In this document: positions 19,852-29,852 of the stretch, piece after piece | How the letters are laid out: each line of letters starts with the position of its first letter | How positions within the stretch are numbered: position 1 is the first letter of the stretch | Source of the DNA: Bin87 sp965221295 | GTDB taxonomy: Bacteria; Chloroflexota; Dehalococcoidia; Lucifugimonadales; UBA3495 | Length of the DNA: 64,000 bases | Assembly: GCA_965221295.1 (NCBI GenBank) | Contig: OZ244879.1 | Coordinates: 2,046,001-2,110,000, forward strand | Direction of reading: 5' to 3' | Translations under genes and position numbers: made by a program | The notes under the pieces: generated by a model | The model's database searches: none | What the model was told of the DNA's origin: nothing | What the model saw: only the letters and a program-made list of their open reading frames with translations

Positions 19852-21249
19852 CTAACGCAGGTCGATGACCCGCCGCGCCTTGAACTGCGTCCTCTCGAAC
19901 TCGCCTTCCGGTTTGAGTTCGACCGACACGCCAACGCCCAAAGCCCGACGCAGCGCGTCGCCCACCTGGCTCCGCAGCGATTCCAAAGCCGTCGGCCCGC
20001 CTTCCCCGGCGGCGGCCCACACCGGCCCGGCGACTTCCGTCTGCACCGTCAGGCGGTCGAGGTATCCCCGCTCTCGTTCCACAACCAGCCGGAACTCGCC
20101 GCCGAACTCGTCGAGTCCGCGCAGCACATCCTCCACCCGCGAGGGGAACACGTTCTGTCCCCTAATGATCAGCATGTCGTCGGCCCGACCGTAGATTCCC
20201 AACGGCAATGTGGGATACGTGCGTCCGCAGGGGCAATCGATCATGTCCCACCGCGCGATGTCCCCTGACCAGTAGCGTATCATCGGTTGGGATTCGCGCT
20301 CAAGGTGCGTGTACACCGGGACTCCCTCTTCGCCCATCGCTACAGGTTCTCTAGACTCGGCATCCACCAGTTGCGTGTAAACGATGTCCTGCCACAGGTG
20401 CATCCCTCGCTGCAGGTGGCGACACCCGCCATTGGTCATCCACGGCGTCATTTCGGCCATGCTGCCCTGATCCACCACGTAGCACCCAAACGCGTCCTCG
20501 ATGGCCTGCCGGGTGGCGGGAACGCTGGCGCCAGGTTCGCCGCTGAAGAACATCAGCCGAAACGCAAAGTCGGCCCTGGGATCAATCCCCATTTCGCGCG
20601 CTCGTTCCGCTAAATACAGGGCGTATGACGGTGTGGCGTACAGAGCAGTCGGCCGCGCCATCTGGGCCCATTCCACCGCGCGCTCCGTCTGGCCCGGCGC
20701 CCCGGCCCCAAAGGGGAAGCACGTCGCTCCCAGACGCTCGGCGCCAACCAACGCGCCCCAACTGCCGACGTACAAGCTGAAAATCGCGGCCACCATCACC
20801 GTATCGCCCGGCCGAACTCCGGCGGCCCAGAGGATCCGCGCGTGGGCTTCCCCGATGCGTTCCCAGTCGCCGCGACTGATCCCAAACACCGTGGGCCGCC
20901 CGGTGGTGCCCGACGTGCCGTGAATTCTATGCACCCGTTGGGGATCCACGCACAGAAACCGCCCATACGGAGGGTGGGTTTCCTGCTCCAACCGCACATC
21001 CTCTTTGGTCAGGATGGGCAGCATGGCAAACTCCTCAAGACTTCGGATGTTGGCCGGATCCACCGGCGCGTCCCGCCAAAACTCGCGGTAGAACGCCGAA
21101 TGCTCCCAGGCGTACCGGATCTGCCCGCGAAGCTTTTCCAGGATCAAAACGTCGCGCTCTTGTGGCGCCATCGTTTCGAGTCGGGCGTCCCAATGCTCCG
21201 CGTCCGCGCTCGGAACATAGTTGGGATCGTAGTTCGTTGGCCAGTTCAT
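19852..21249 (-). CDS. PaaK-like (phenylacetate-CoA ligase family) acyl-CoA ligase
   Basis: A 465-residue adenylate-forming enzyme of the phenylacetate-CoA ligase family. The AMP-binding P-loop is in HRIHGTSGTTGRPTVFG (about residues 108-124), the adenylation core is VDQGSMAEMTPW, and the C-terminal hinge reads IYGRADDMLIIRGQNVFPSRVE. It would activate a free acid to its CoA thioester. Its ATG overlaps the TGA of the mutase small subunit (ATGA at 21246-21249), a strong sign of coupled synthesis. The substrate is therefore probably the acid whose CoA ester the mutase rearranges. Confidence 0.9.
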   Translation of the reverse strand: MNWPTNYDPNYVPSADAEHWDARLETMAPQERDVLILEKLRGQIRYAWEHSAFYREFWRDAPVDPANIRSLEEFAMLPILTKEDVRLEQETHPPYGRFLCVDPQRVHRIHGTSGTTGRPTVFGISRGDWERIGEAHARILWAAGVRPGDTVMVAAIFSLYVGSWGALVGAERLGATCFPFGAGAPGQTERAVEWAQMARPTALYATPSYALYLAERAREMGIDPRADFAFRLMFFSGEPGASVPATRQAIEDAFGCYVVDQGSMAEMTPWMTNGGCRHLQRGMHLWQDIVYTQLVDAESREPVAMGEEGVPVYTHLERESQPMIRYWSGDIARWDMIDCPCGRTYPTLPLGIYGRADDMLIIRGQNVFPSRVEDVLRGLDEFGGEFRLVVERERGYLDRLTVQTEVAGPVWAAAGEGGPTALESLRSQVGDALRRALGVGVSVELKPEGEFERTQFKARRVIDLR

Positions 21250-21683
21250 CGCGCCTGCCTTCCCAGGGATGCGTGGATGAATTCGACCATTTCGCCGGTG
21301 AATGTCCCAACCGGGAACACGCCGTCAACGCCCAACCCGCGCAGCTTCTCAACGTCGCCGTCCGGTATGGTGCCGCCCACCAACAACTTCACGCCGCCGG
21401 AGCCGTCTTCGTTGCCCACCAGTCCCCGAGTGCGCAGCTCCTCCACCATGCGTGGCATCAGCCGCATGTGCGCCCCCGAGAGGATGCTGATGCCCACAAC
21501 GTCAACGTCTTCTTGCGCGGCGGCGGCGGCCACCTGATCCGCCGTGACCCGCATCCCAAGGTACACCACCTCCATGCCGGCGTCGCGCAACGCCCGGGCG
21601 ATCACCTTCACGCCCCGGTCGTGGCCATCCAACCCCAGCTTGGCCAGCAACACGCGAGGGGGTTGGTTCTGTACGGTTTCCAT
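21246..21683 (-). CDS. B12-binding small subunit of an acyl-CoA mutase
   Basis: A 145-residue stand-alone cobalamin-binding domain with the DxHxxG motif in AKLGLDGHDRGVKVIARAL (His21 would be the lower cobalt ligand), then GISILSGAHMRLMP and LLVGGTIPDGD. It corresponds to the C-terminal part of classical methylmalonyl-CoA mutase. Split large and small subunits are the arrangement of isobutyryl-CoA and 2-hydroxyisobutyryl-CoA mutases and of some archaeal methylmalonyl-CoA mutases. The second residue reported to set 2-hydroxyisobutyryl specificity (Asp117 of HcmB) is not obvious here: that stretch reads PVGT, closer to the methylmalonyl type. It overlaps the CoA ligase start by four bases. Confidence 0.9.
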   Translation of the reverse strand: METVQNQPPRVLLAKLGLDGHDRGVKVIARALRDAGMEVVYLGMRVTADQVAAAAAQEDVDVVGISILSGAHMRLMPRMVEELRTRGLVGNEDGSGGVKLLVGGTIPDGDVEKLRGLGVDGVFPVGTFTGEMVEFIHASLGRQAR

Positions 21684-21697
21684 GGGCGTAATCAATC

Positions 21698-21895
21698 TCA
21701 CCCTCCATCGGGGGGCTTTTCGGCCTCGTTGCCGACCAGACGGAGGGCTACTCCGGTGGCGCCCATGACCACAAACGCAATCACCGGAGCGAACCGGGGG
21801 CCGGCGTCCGCCCCTATGCTGATTATTACTCCGGCGATCAAAATGGCGGTAACGCCGAGGCACATCGTGCCCAGATCACTGAATATCTTTCTCAT
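21698..21895 (-). CDS. small two-helix membrane protein within the mutase operon
   Basis: A 65-residue hydrophobic protein, MRKIFSDLGTMCLGVTAILI and onward, with two probable membrane spans (about residues 8-28 and 33-55) and a charged C-terminus. I recognise no family. Its ATG overlaps the stop of the preceding small membrane protein (ATGA at 21892-21895), and it ends 14 bases before the mutase small-subunit gene, so it is locked into the operon between the two mutase subunits. Confidence 0.55.
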   Translation of the reverse strand: MRKIFSDLGTMCLGVTAILIAGVIISIGADAGPRFAPVIAFVVMGATGVALRLVGNEAEKPPDGG

Positions 21896-22104
21896 CGGTA
21901 ATGAAATTTCGCGGCGATAAAGGTGAACAGGAATATCAAAGACAACCCCGCGCCTCCATATGCCAAGGGCAGCAGTTCGGCTACGACGTTTCGGTCGTAG
22001 CCGAATGCGGGCAATCCCAACCAATGGCCAGCAAGCAATATCCAGCTAAACCCAAAAAAGGCCACTAGAATGACGATCAACACGGGAACCATTGGACTAT
22101 TCAT
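21892..22104 (-). CDS. small two-helix membrane protein within the mutase operon
   Basis: A 70-residue protein with two hydrophobic segments (about residues 4-28 and 46-66: VPVLIVILVAFFGFSWILLA and LAYGGAGLSLIFLFTFIAA). No family is recognised. The ATG at 22104 has AGGA seven bases upstream; a GTG one codon earlier is possible. It overlaps the next small membrane gene by four bases. Two such genes in series suggest a small membrane complex, but no function can be assigned. Confidence 0.55.
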   Translation of the reverse strand: MNSPMVPVLIVILVAFFGFSWILLAGHWLGLPAFGYDRNVVAELLPLAYGGAGLSLIFLFTFIAAKFHYR

Positions 22105-22178
22105 CACATCCTGCCAATCGGTTGAACCTGCCTGCTCGGTGGGTACTACTATACCCTACATGAAACCCAACCGGCCCC

Positions 22179-23807
<1,629 letters not shown>

Positions 23808-24281
23808 GGTGAGACTCTGCGGTGGTTCGTGTGGGTTAGGCTTGTTCACAACTGCAGAATAGACGGACTCGGGGATGCGATTCGCGTAATGGGTCAGCGC
23901 TACGGTTCGCGTTCGATGATAGCAATTTCCTCAGGTAACCCAGCCAACCAGTCGCGAATGCTAGCCTGGTCAGCCGCGCCGATTTGGCGGCGCGCGATGG
24001 CAGATTGAGATTGAGTCCAAAATCACGGCTGCCACGGCACCGTGTGCGCGGCGGCCGTACGGCAACAGACCGGCATATTCAGTTCGACCAGGGGTTGAAC
24101 GGTCAAACGTACCGACTGCCAGATCCCGCGTCACTGCCGGGGTTCAGAGGCACTGCATCGGTCCCACCGCATAAACGTACCGCCCTCAATCACGCCAATT
24201 AAGATTGCGACTCTGCACTCACAATGCCAAACGAGGACCCTCGTGTCAATGCGGGTGAAGGATCGTTCAACTGAGCAACCG
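23808..24281. other. gene-free region upstream of the mutase operon
   Basis: About 470 bases between the mutase start and the end of the HigBA module (both minus strand). No reading frame with protein character and no clear hairpin is seen. It should hold the mutase promoter, but I could not identify convincing boxes. Confidence 0.4.
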
Positions 24282-24668
24282 CTATGGTACTGCTGAGGCC
24301 ACTACTTGGGTCGGGGTCTTGAGAAAGTCCTCTGCAGGCACCCCCGAGCGGTCACCCAGTAACTGCGCCATTTTCGGCGGTATCGCGTTCAAACCGCCCA
24401 ACATCGCGTCTAGGCTTGCCTCGTCGCCAGCAAGTGGAATCAACTCACTCCGCGTCACCATCTGCTGATCCAGCATAAACTCGAGCAGCGAATGCGGATG
24501 AGACTCTGGCATCTGGTAATGTTCGGCTTCGTATTGTTCGACCAAATCGGAAATGCGGTCGAGTTCCCGGCTTTCTGGGGTGCCATATTCGGCGTCGAGT
24601 AGTTCGGAGATGCGGGCCAACGCCGCATCATAGTCTTCTTCGTTGGTCACTTTGGTGATTTCCGGCAT
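24282..24668 (-). CDS. higA: HigA-type antitoxin
   Basis: A 128-residue protein with the two-part layout of the HigA antitoxins of the YgjM type. The N-terminal segment ITKVTNEEDYDAALARISEL and LDAEYGTPESRELDRISDLVEQYEAEHY is the toxin-neutralising part; the C-terminal segment LLEFMLDQQMVTRSELIPL would be the helix-turn-helix DNA-binding part, though its second half is unusually divergent. It starts two bases after the toxin stop. The toxin-first order is typical of higBA. HigA is expected to repress its own operon. Confidence 0.85.
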   Translation of the reverse strand: MPEITKVTNEEDYDAALARISELLDAEYGTPESRELDRISDLVEQYEAEHYQMPESHPHSLLEFMLDQQMVTRSELIPLAGDEASLDAMLGGLNAIPPKMAQLLGDRSGVPAEDFLKTPTQVVASAVP

Positions 24669-24670
24669 GG

Positions 24671-24964
24671 TTAAACCTCCGCGGCGTCTATACGGTTGTA
24701 TTCTGCGTGCGTACCGACGAACCTAACATAAACACGGCGAAATTCGTAAACCACCTTTACTACGACTCTATACCTGTTGCCTTTGATATTGAAAACCAGT
24801 CGATTGCCGGGGATTATGCTAACGCTACGATACGTACGGGCGACTTGGTACGGGGCTTCCCAGTCTGCCTTTTCTACTGTTTTGTACCATTCTGCCAATG
24901 GTTGCTCGGCATCCGGATGACGCTTCCAAAATTCCCTTAATTTCCTTTTGGACAAGACGCGCAT
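24671..24964 (-). CDS. higB: HigB-type mRNA interferase toxin
   Basis: A 97-residue RelE-fold toxin of the HigB family, MRVLSKRKLREFWKRHPDAE and onward, with RTYRSVSIIPGNRLVFNIKG and the C-terminal VYVRFVGTHAEYNRIDA that marks this family. HigB toxins cut mRNA on the ribosome. The ATG at 24964 is fixed by GGAGG about eight bases upstream and by the usual family length; longer in-frame starts are unsupported. The pair is visibly more AT-rich than its neighbours, which suggests horizontal acquisition. Confidence 0.9.
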   Translation of the reverse strand: MRVLSKRKLREFWKRHPDAEQPLAEWYKTVEKADWEAPYQVARTYRSVSIIPGNRLVFNIKGNRYRVVVKVVYEFRRVYVRFVGTHAEYNRIDAAEV

Positions 24965-25157
24965 TTTGAACCTCCACTCATCAAGTTTACGCCCTAGTCT
25001 ATCACGCTTTACCGCCATTTTCTCTGGGCCCACGAATATTTTCGCAATCCGCTGGCGAGATTTGTGGTATGGCGGCCGCTCAATTGCGACATTCAGCCCG
25101 GCTTTGGGGTAGGTAGCCAGACCGTTGAACAACCTGATCGAGTGTGGCCAACTCGCC

Positions 25158-26246
25158 TCATTCGCATTCACCCCCCGCCAGCGCTGGTATTATGCGCTCG
25201 CCGAACGCCTGCACCTCCGCTTCGGGCGGCGCGAAGGTCAGGCACGGCATCAAATAGATCTGATTCACCCCATGCTTGGCCATTTCGCGGATGCGCTCCG
25301 TGCACCGCTCCGGTGTTCCGATCAGACCCAGGGCGTCGCACAGCTGCGCGTTCACATCGTCGCTCACGAACTGCGTCAATTCGATGGCCTCGTCCCAATT
25401 CGGCGCGTGGCCAAGGTCGGGGTAAACATCCCGCGCCGCCTGCGGAATCTCGTAGTCCGGCATATCGATGTCAGAGTACGGCAGCCAGTTGGGGCCTCCC
25501 CAAAGCAATCCCCAGTGCGCCGCCACCGGCCGCGCCAGTCGTTGCGCCTCGGCGGTGGAGTCGGCCACGCAAGTCCGCACCGCGAACATAACGTCCAGGT
25601 CGTCCAGCGTCCGGCCACTCCGCTTCGCTCCAATCTCAAGATGCTCCAGCGCTTTGCCCACGATGCCCGGCGTGTAGCCCACCAGCGCCAACGCGCCGTC
25701 CGCCACCTCGCCGGCTAACTCCAACGAGCGTGGACCCGACGCAGCCATCAGCACGGGAACCCCGGCTCCGCCGTCGCTGCCTGCGAAGTCCAGACGGTTG
25801 GTCATGGAGCCATAGTCCACCGACTCGCCGGCCAGCAGCGCCTTCACCTCCAGGATGCAACGCCGCATCTGCCGCAACGTCGCCGGACGCCGCCCGATGG
25901 TGCTGGCCGACGTGTAACCCGTGCCGATGATGAACTTGGTTCGCCCTGGGGCGATTTCCGCCACCGTCTGCGCCGCGCCCGCCAGCACCGACGGGATTCG
26001 TCCGAAGGGATTGGTAACCGCCGGAAACAACCGCAGCCGATTGGTGACGCCGGCCGCCAGACCCATGGTCACGAAGGTGTCCCGGCAAATCATCTGGCTA
26101 TCCAGGATCCCGGCGCCGTCGAATCCGGCCGCTTCGATCTTCTTGATCAAGTCCAACAATTCGGGCATCGGCGAGGTGCCCGGCACGCGCATCGATATTT
26201 TCACTTCCTGACTATTAGTGGGATGGCTCATGGTGGGCTGGCTCAT
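25158..26246 (-). CDS. LLM-class flavin-dependent oxidoreductase
   Basis: A 362-residue luciferase-like TIM-barrel oxidoreductase (MRVPGTSPMPELLDLIKKIE, FVTMGLAAGVTNRLRLFPAV, KFIIGTGYTSASTIGRRPAT). It resembles the branch that includes F420-dependent methylenetetrahydromethanopterin-reductase-like proteins; the cofactor, FMN or F420, is not resolved. The start at 26246 has GGAGG seven bases upstream; two further in-frame ATGs (26231, 26192) are less well placed. It is only distantly similar to the LLM protein at 15155. Confidence 0.88.
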   Translation of the reverse strand: MSQPTMSHPTNSQEVKISMRVPGTSPMPELLDLIKKIEAAGFDGAGILDSQMICRDTFVTMGLAAGVTNRLRLFPAVTNPFGRIPSVLAGAAQTVAEIAPGRTKFIIGTGYTSASTIGRRPATLRQMRRCILEVKALLAGESVDYGSMTNRLDFAGSDGGAGVPVLMAASGPRSLELAGEVADGALALVGYTPGIVGKALEHLEIGAKRSGRTLDDLDVMFAVRTCVADSTAEAQRLARPVAAHWGLLWGGPNWLPYSDIDMPDYEIPQAARDVYPDLGHAPNWDEAIELTQFVSDDVNAQLCDALGLIGTPERCTERIREMAKHGVNQIYLMPCLTFAPPEAEVQAFGERIIPALAGGECE

Positions 26247-26663
26247 GGCGGGGCCTCCGTTCGCAATTTACCTGTCGCATTGTAACGGCGGAACGCCCAA
26301 CCGCGCAGCGCCTGCCCACCGCTACACGCCCACCTCTACCAATAATCACAATGCCGCTCCCTTTCCTTCACGGCGAGACGCGACGGCGCCGCGGCATTCT
26401 ACCAGCGCTAACGAACGGCCGAATAACCACCGGGAAATGAGGCTCACCGGCCGTTGACTGCGGTCAACAACCTTGCCGCGCCTCTTTCGCGTTAGCCGGA
26501 GAAACATACGCTGCTAGAAGCATGGAGGCGGCCGCCAGTGTCAGCAGCCGCATCGCGCAGTGACGCTATTGCCCATGAATCAGCGGCCCATAATCTTGCC
26601 AGTTTGCGGTTCTGACCGTTAAACTGCCCGAACTAACCCTACACCCTACTGGGAGGACATCCA
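26247..26663. other. gene-free divergent region
   Basis: 417 bases between the divergent LLM and cupin genes. No gene or stable hairpin is seen. A TTGCCA about 17 bases before TTAAAC near 26596-26624 could be a weak promoter for the cupin gene. Confidence 0.35.
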
Positions 26664-27251
26664 ATGGTAGCCGTCAAATATTCCCTGGAAGACTTCACCC
26701 AGGAAATGGAAGAGTTGCTGGCCACTCAACCCACGAACGAAAAAATTTTCGACCGTGGCTCCGATTGCCTGTCCCGCCTGATTTCCAATCCAGACGCTAT
26801 ACCCGAACGGTTCCGGCAACCCGTCGGCCAAGGTTCCAGGTCCAACCACGGCTCATGGCTGCTCCACCACAGCCCCGACAGCGGACTCCTGGTGACCGCC
26901 GTCGTTTGGGGACCCGGCGATCACGCTGGGCCTCACGACCACCGAACCTGGGGTATGATCGGCGTCATGGACAACGCCCTCACCGAAACTCGTTTCCGCC
27001 GCGTGGACGACCATGATCGGGACGGTTGGGCCCAACTGGAACGCGACCGTTCCGCCGTGGTCAAACCTGGCGAGATCAGCCTCCTCATTCCCGAAGTGGA
27101 CGAGATCCACCAAATGGACAACTTCACCGACCGGCCCACCGTCGAGATCCATGTTTATGGCCAAGACTTGCGCGGCCTCGAACGGGTCCGGTACGACCTG
27201 GAAACCGGCGCCATCAAGCGCATGATGACTGAACGATACGACAACTGCTGA
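26664..27251 (+). CDS. cysteine dioxygenase-like cupin (thiol dioxygenase family)
   Basis: A 195-residue cupin with the family's iron-binding region WGPGDHAGPHDHRTWG (two His ligands, near residues 89-93) and a third His in TVEIHVYG. It looks like the cysteine-dioxygenase-type metal-dependent enzymes (COG5553-like), which add O2 to a thiol to form a sulfinate. Cysteine, 3-mercaptopropionate or another thiol could be the substrate. GGGAGG precedes the ATG by eight bases. The next gene, 83 bases on, encodes four rhodanese domains, which supports a sulfur role. Confidence 0.8.
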   Translation: MVAVKYSLEDFTQEMEELLATQPTNEKIFDRGSDCLSRLISNPDAIPERFRQPVGQGSRSNHGSWLLHHSPDSGLLVTAVVWGPGDHAGPHDHRTWGMIGVMDNALTETRFRRVDDHDRDGWAQLERDRSAVVKPGEISLLIPEVDEIHQMDNFTDRPTVEIHVYGQDLRGLERVRYDLETGAIKRMMTERYDNC

Positions 27252-27334
27252 TCCAACCGATTGGTTCTTCGCAACCGATGGCCGTGGCGCGCTGTATATC
27301 GTCCCGGCCCTTTGCTTCATCAGGGGGTTTATCC

Positions 27335-28948
27335 ATGCCTCATCCCATTACGCCCGACCAGTTGATCGATCTGTTCAACGGCAGCGCTCCTTTCGCGCTG
27401 ATCGACGTTCGGGAACCCGGCGAGTACAACGCCAGCCACATCCCCGGCAGCAGCTTGATGCCGCGCCGCTCGCTCGAATTCGACCTGCCCGCCGCGGTTC
27501 CTTCCCCCAACACCCTAATCGCCCTCTGTGACGATGACGGGCGCCGCGTCGCCAAGGCCGTCGAAACCGTCGAGCGCATGGGCTACTCCAACGTCGCCTG
27601 GCTCCAGGGCGGCGTCAACCTCTGGATGAGCCTCGACCATCCCACCGAGTGGGGCGTCAACGTTCCCAGCAAGGATTTCGGCGAAAAAATGGAAGTGGTG
27701 CACCACGTCCCCGAAATCGACGCCATGGAACTCCACGCCCGTATGGAGCGCGGCGATAAGATGGTGATTCTCGACACCCGCACTCCCGAAGAATACCGGC
27801 GCTTCTGCATCCCCGGCGGCCGCAGCTTGCCCGGCGGCGAACTGGCGTTGCGCATCACCGACGTTACCGCGGACCTGGACCCGGACACTACCGTAGTCGT
27901 CAACTGCGCCGGCCGCACCCGCAGCATCATCGGAACCCGCGTCCTGCAACGCATGGGCCTTGACCGCGAGGTCGTCGGTTTGAAGAACGGCACTTCCGGA
28001 TGGGTCCTGGCCGGTTTTGAGCTGGAATCCGGCGCCGACCGCGACCAGTTGCCCAACGTCTCAGCGCAAGGACGCGCCGCCGCCGAAGCCTACGCCCTCA
28101 GGTGCGCAGATGAAGACGGCGTGCGCTTCTTGAACATCGACGGGCTGGACGAGTTGGTCAACCGCAGCCACCGGGAAAGCGTGTACTTCATCGACGTTCG
28201 CACAGGTGAAGAGTACGAGCAAGGACGAATTCCGGGATTCCGTTGGTTCCCAGGCGGCCAATGTGTCCAACGCAGCGACGACGTGGCGGTCGTCAAGAAT
28301 GCCCCCATCGTATTTTGCTGCGACGGCAAAGCCCGCGCCGCCCTCACCGCCTCTTGGTATCGCCAACTCGGTTACGAGGAAGTGTACGCCTTGGACGGCG
28401 GCATCTCCGCCTGGACCGCCGCCGACCGACCCCTCGAGTCTGGCCTCAGCGTGGGCGCCGCGTTCGATGGCTCCATCGGCGGCTATGCGGAACCCGAACT
28501 GCTGGTCGAAGCCCGCAAAGCTATTCCGCTGGTAACCGCCGATGACCTGCTCAACGATCAATCCGCGCTGGTCCTGTTCGTCGACACCAGCCGCGACTTC
28601 GCCCGCGGCCACGTGCCTGGCGCCCGTTGGGTTCCCCGCGGTTGGCTGGAATGGCAGGTGGCCGACTTCGCGCCCTCCACCGACGCCCGGGTTGTACTGA
28701 CCTGCGGCGACGGCCGCCAATCCCTGCTGGCCGCCGCTACCCTCAAAGAAATGGGCTACGCCAACGTGGCGGCCCTGGATGGCGGCATGTTGAACTGGTC
28801 ATCCGCTGGCCTGCCGGTTGAGGAGGGTTTGTCCGGCGTCATGCGAACCCCCGCCGATATCGTCTTCAGCGGACCCGACCGCACCTACGCCGACATGCAA
28901 CACTACCTCCGTTGGGAAACCGAACTGGGCTTCAAGTACGCCACCTAA
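27335..28948 (+). CDS. four-domain rhodanese (sulfurtransferase)
   Basis: A 537-residue chain made of four rhodanese-like domains. Each keeps its active-site Cys in a CxxxxR-type loop: Cys65 (CDDDGR), Cys191 (CAGRTR), Cys329 (CDGKAR) and Cys457 (CGDGRQ, with Arg one residue earlier). Domains begin with the usual DVREPGEY, LDTRTPEEY, DVRTGEEY and DTSRDFARGHVPGA strands. Rhodaneses move persulfide sulfur between thiols, thiosulfate and cyanide. Proteins with four intact sites are unusual; one or two is typical. The start at 27335 follows GGGGG. Neighbouring cupin and sulfite oxidase genes suggest persulfide or thiosulfate handling in the cytoplasm, as no signal peptide is present. Confidence 0.9.
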   Translation: MPHPITPDQLIDLFNGSAPFALIDVREPGEYNASHIPGSSLMPRRSLEFDLPAAVPSPNTLIALCDDDGRRVAKAVETVERMGYSNVAWLQGGVNLWMSLDHPTEWGVNVPSKDFGEKMEVVHHVPEIDAMELHARMERGDKMVILDTRTPEEYRRFCIPGGRSLPGGELALRITDVTADLDPDTTVVVNCAGRTRSIIGTRVLQRMGLDREVVGLKNGTSGWVLAGFELESGADRDQLPNVSAQGRAAAEAYALRCADEDGVRFLNIDGLDELVNRSHRESVYFIDVRTGEEYEQGRIPGFRWFPGGQCVQRSDDVAVVKNAPIVFCCDGKARAALTASWYRQLGYEEVYALDGGISAWTAADRPLESGLSVGAAFDGSIGGYAEPELLVEARKAIPLVTADDLLNDQSALVLFVDTSRDFARGHVPGARWVPRGWLEWQVADFAPSTDARVVLTCGDGRQSLLAAATLKEMGYANVAALDGGMLNWSSAGLPVEEGLSGVMRTPADIVFSGPDRTYADMQHYLRWETELGFKYAT

Positions 28949-28971
28949 CTCTCCTTCCCAAAGATCCCGCT

Positions 28972-29003
28972 AACGGGGCGCGACGGTCCGGTCGCGCCCC
29001 GTT
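28972..29003. terminator. bidirectional hairpin terminator
   Basis: A 13-bp perfect stem, AACGGGGCGCGAC (28972-28984) with 28991-29003, and a six-base loop lie between the convergent rhodanese and small zinc-binding-protein genes. The right arm touches the stop codon of the minus-strand gene. Confidence 0.7.
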
Positions 29004-29251
29004 CAGTCTGCCCGCGCCTCCACCAGGTCGCCTTCCTCAGGGTTGGTCTCGATGCGCAGCGTCTGCACGATGCGGTTGAAAGTCTTTTCCTCCGGGTGCG
29101 AGTCCCCCACGTGACGGGCAGCCGCGTCTTCCGCCCGACGCCGGTCATCGAATATGTCGTACCACCCGCATTCCGCGCAGTCCACCCGCCATTCCGTTCG
29201 GCCAGTCGGCACCTGCTCGGCAATCTCCACAATGATGTGCAAAGTCGTCAT
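29003..29251 (-). CDS. small putative zinc-binding protein
   Basis: An 82-residue protein with the pattern CAECGW...HVGDSH (CxxC followed about 20 residues later by HxxxxH), suggesting a single zinc-finger-like site. I recognise no named family. The start is supported by GAGGAG about ten bases upstream of the ATG. It is convergent with the rhodanese gene and shares a terminator hairpin with it. A role in the surrounding sulfur genes is not shown. Confidence 0.65.
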   Translation of the reverse strand: MTTLHIIVEIAEQVPTGRTEWRVDCAECGWYDIFDDRRRAEDAAARHVGDSHPEEKTFNRIVQTLRIETNPEEGDLVEARAD

Positions 29252-29852
29252 CTGGCGTCTCCTCAGTCAACAGCCGGCGGCCCCGTGCCTGTGCCCCCAC
29301 GCCGGCTCCCATATGATTGTTCCCGCTGGACATCGAGGTGTCAATTGCCGTCTCGCGAATCCTGCCTCTGGTAGCGGTCGTCTGCCTCGGCAGGGAGAAA
29401 CCGGCCGGTGTTTACTTCCCGGCGATGCGTGCAACGGCCGCCCGTTCCGGCAGGTAGGATCCCTCAAGGAAAACCGGTCGCGTTTGCCTCGGTAGTGTTG
29501 CGTTGAATCGCTGGAGCGCGGACAGCTCGCCCTCAGCAGCGTCTCTCCTCTGCCACGACGCGGAGCGTCGCCACGTGGCGATGCCGCAATTTGGCCACTC
29601 GGTCTGCGGCTACGGTTACAGGAACCACCGCGCTGCGTTGGAGCCAATCAATATAGTCCGGCGTCCCGCGCATGACCAGCCAGCGGATCAGGCCAGACAC
29701 CTCAACTGAACTTTCTCATTGGCAATCCGCCAACCGTCCGCTTCTTTTTGCCTTTGCCGCCTTTTCGGGTATTGCCGATACCACGCCGGCGTGGGAAACT
29801 TGGAAGGCGTCGGCATCGGTCCGACCAGTTGCAAATCAGGAGACGGCAAACC
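29252..29852. other. 600-base gene-free region
   Basis: Between the divergent small zinc-binding protein and sulfite-oxidase-like genes. I found no protein-like frame, tRNA or recognised riboswitch motif. Several GC-rich inverted stretches occur (for example around 29560-29590, GCGGAGCGTCGCCACGTGGC), so a structured leader RNA upstream of the molybdoenzyme is possible but unproven. Confidence 0.35.

Noticed and set aside
23984..24202. Possible 72-codon gene upstream of the mutase
   Set aside because: Basic, low-similarity composition, no ribosome-binding site and no family; treated as non-coding.
29334..29700. RNase P RNA, tmRNA or Moco riboswitch in the gene-free stretch
   Set aside because: None of the conserved cores I know for these RNAs was found on either strand.
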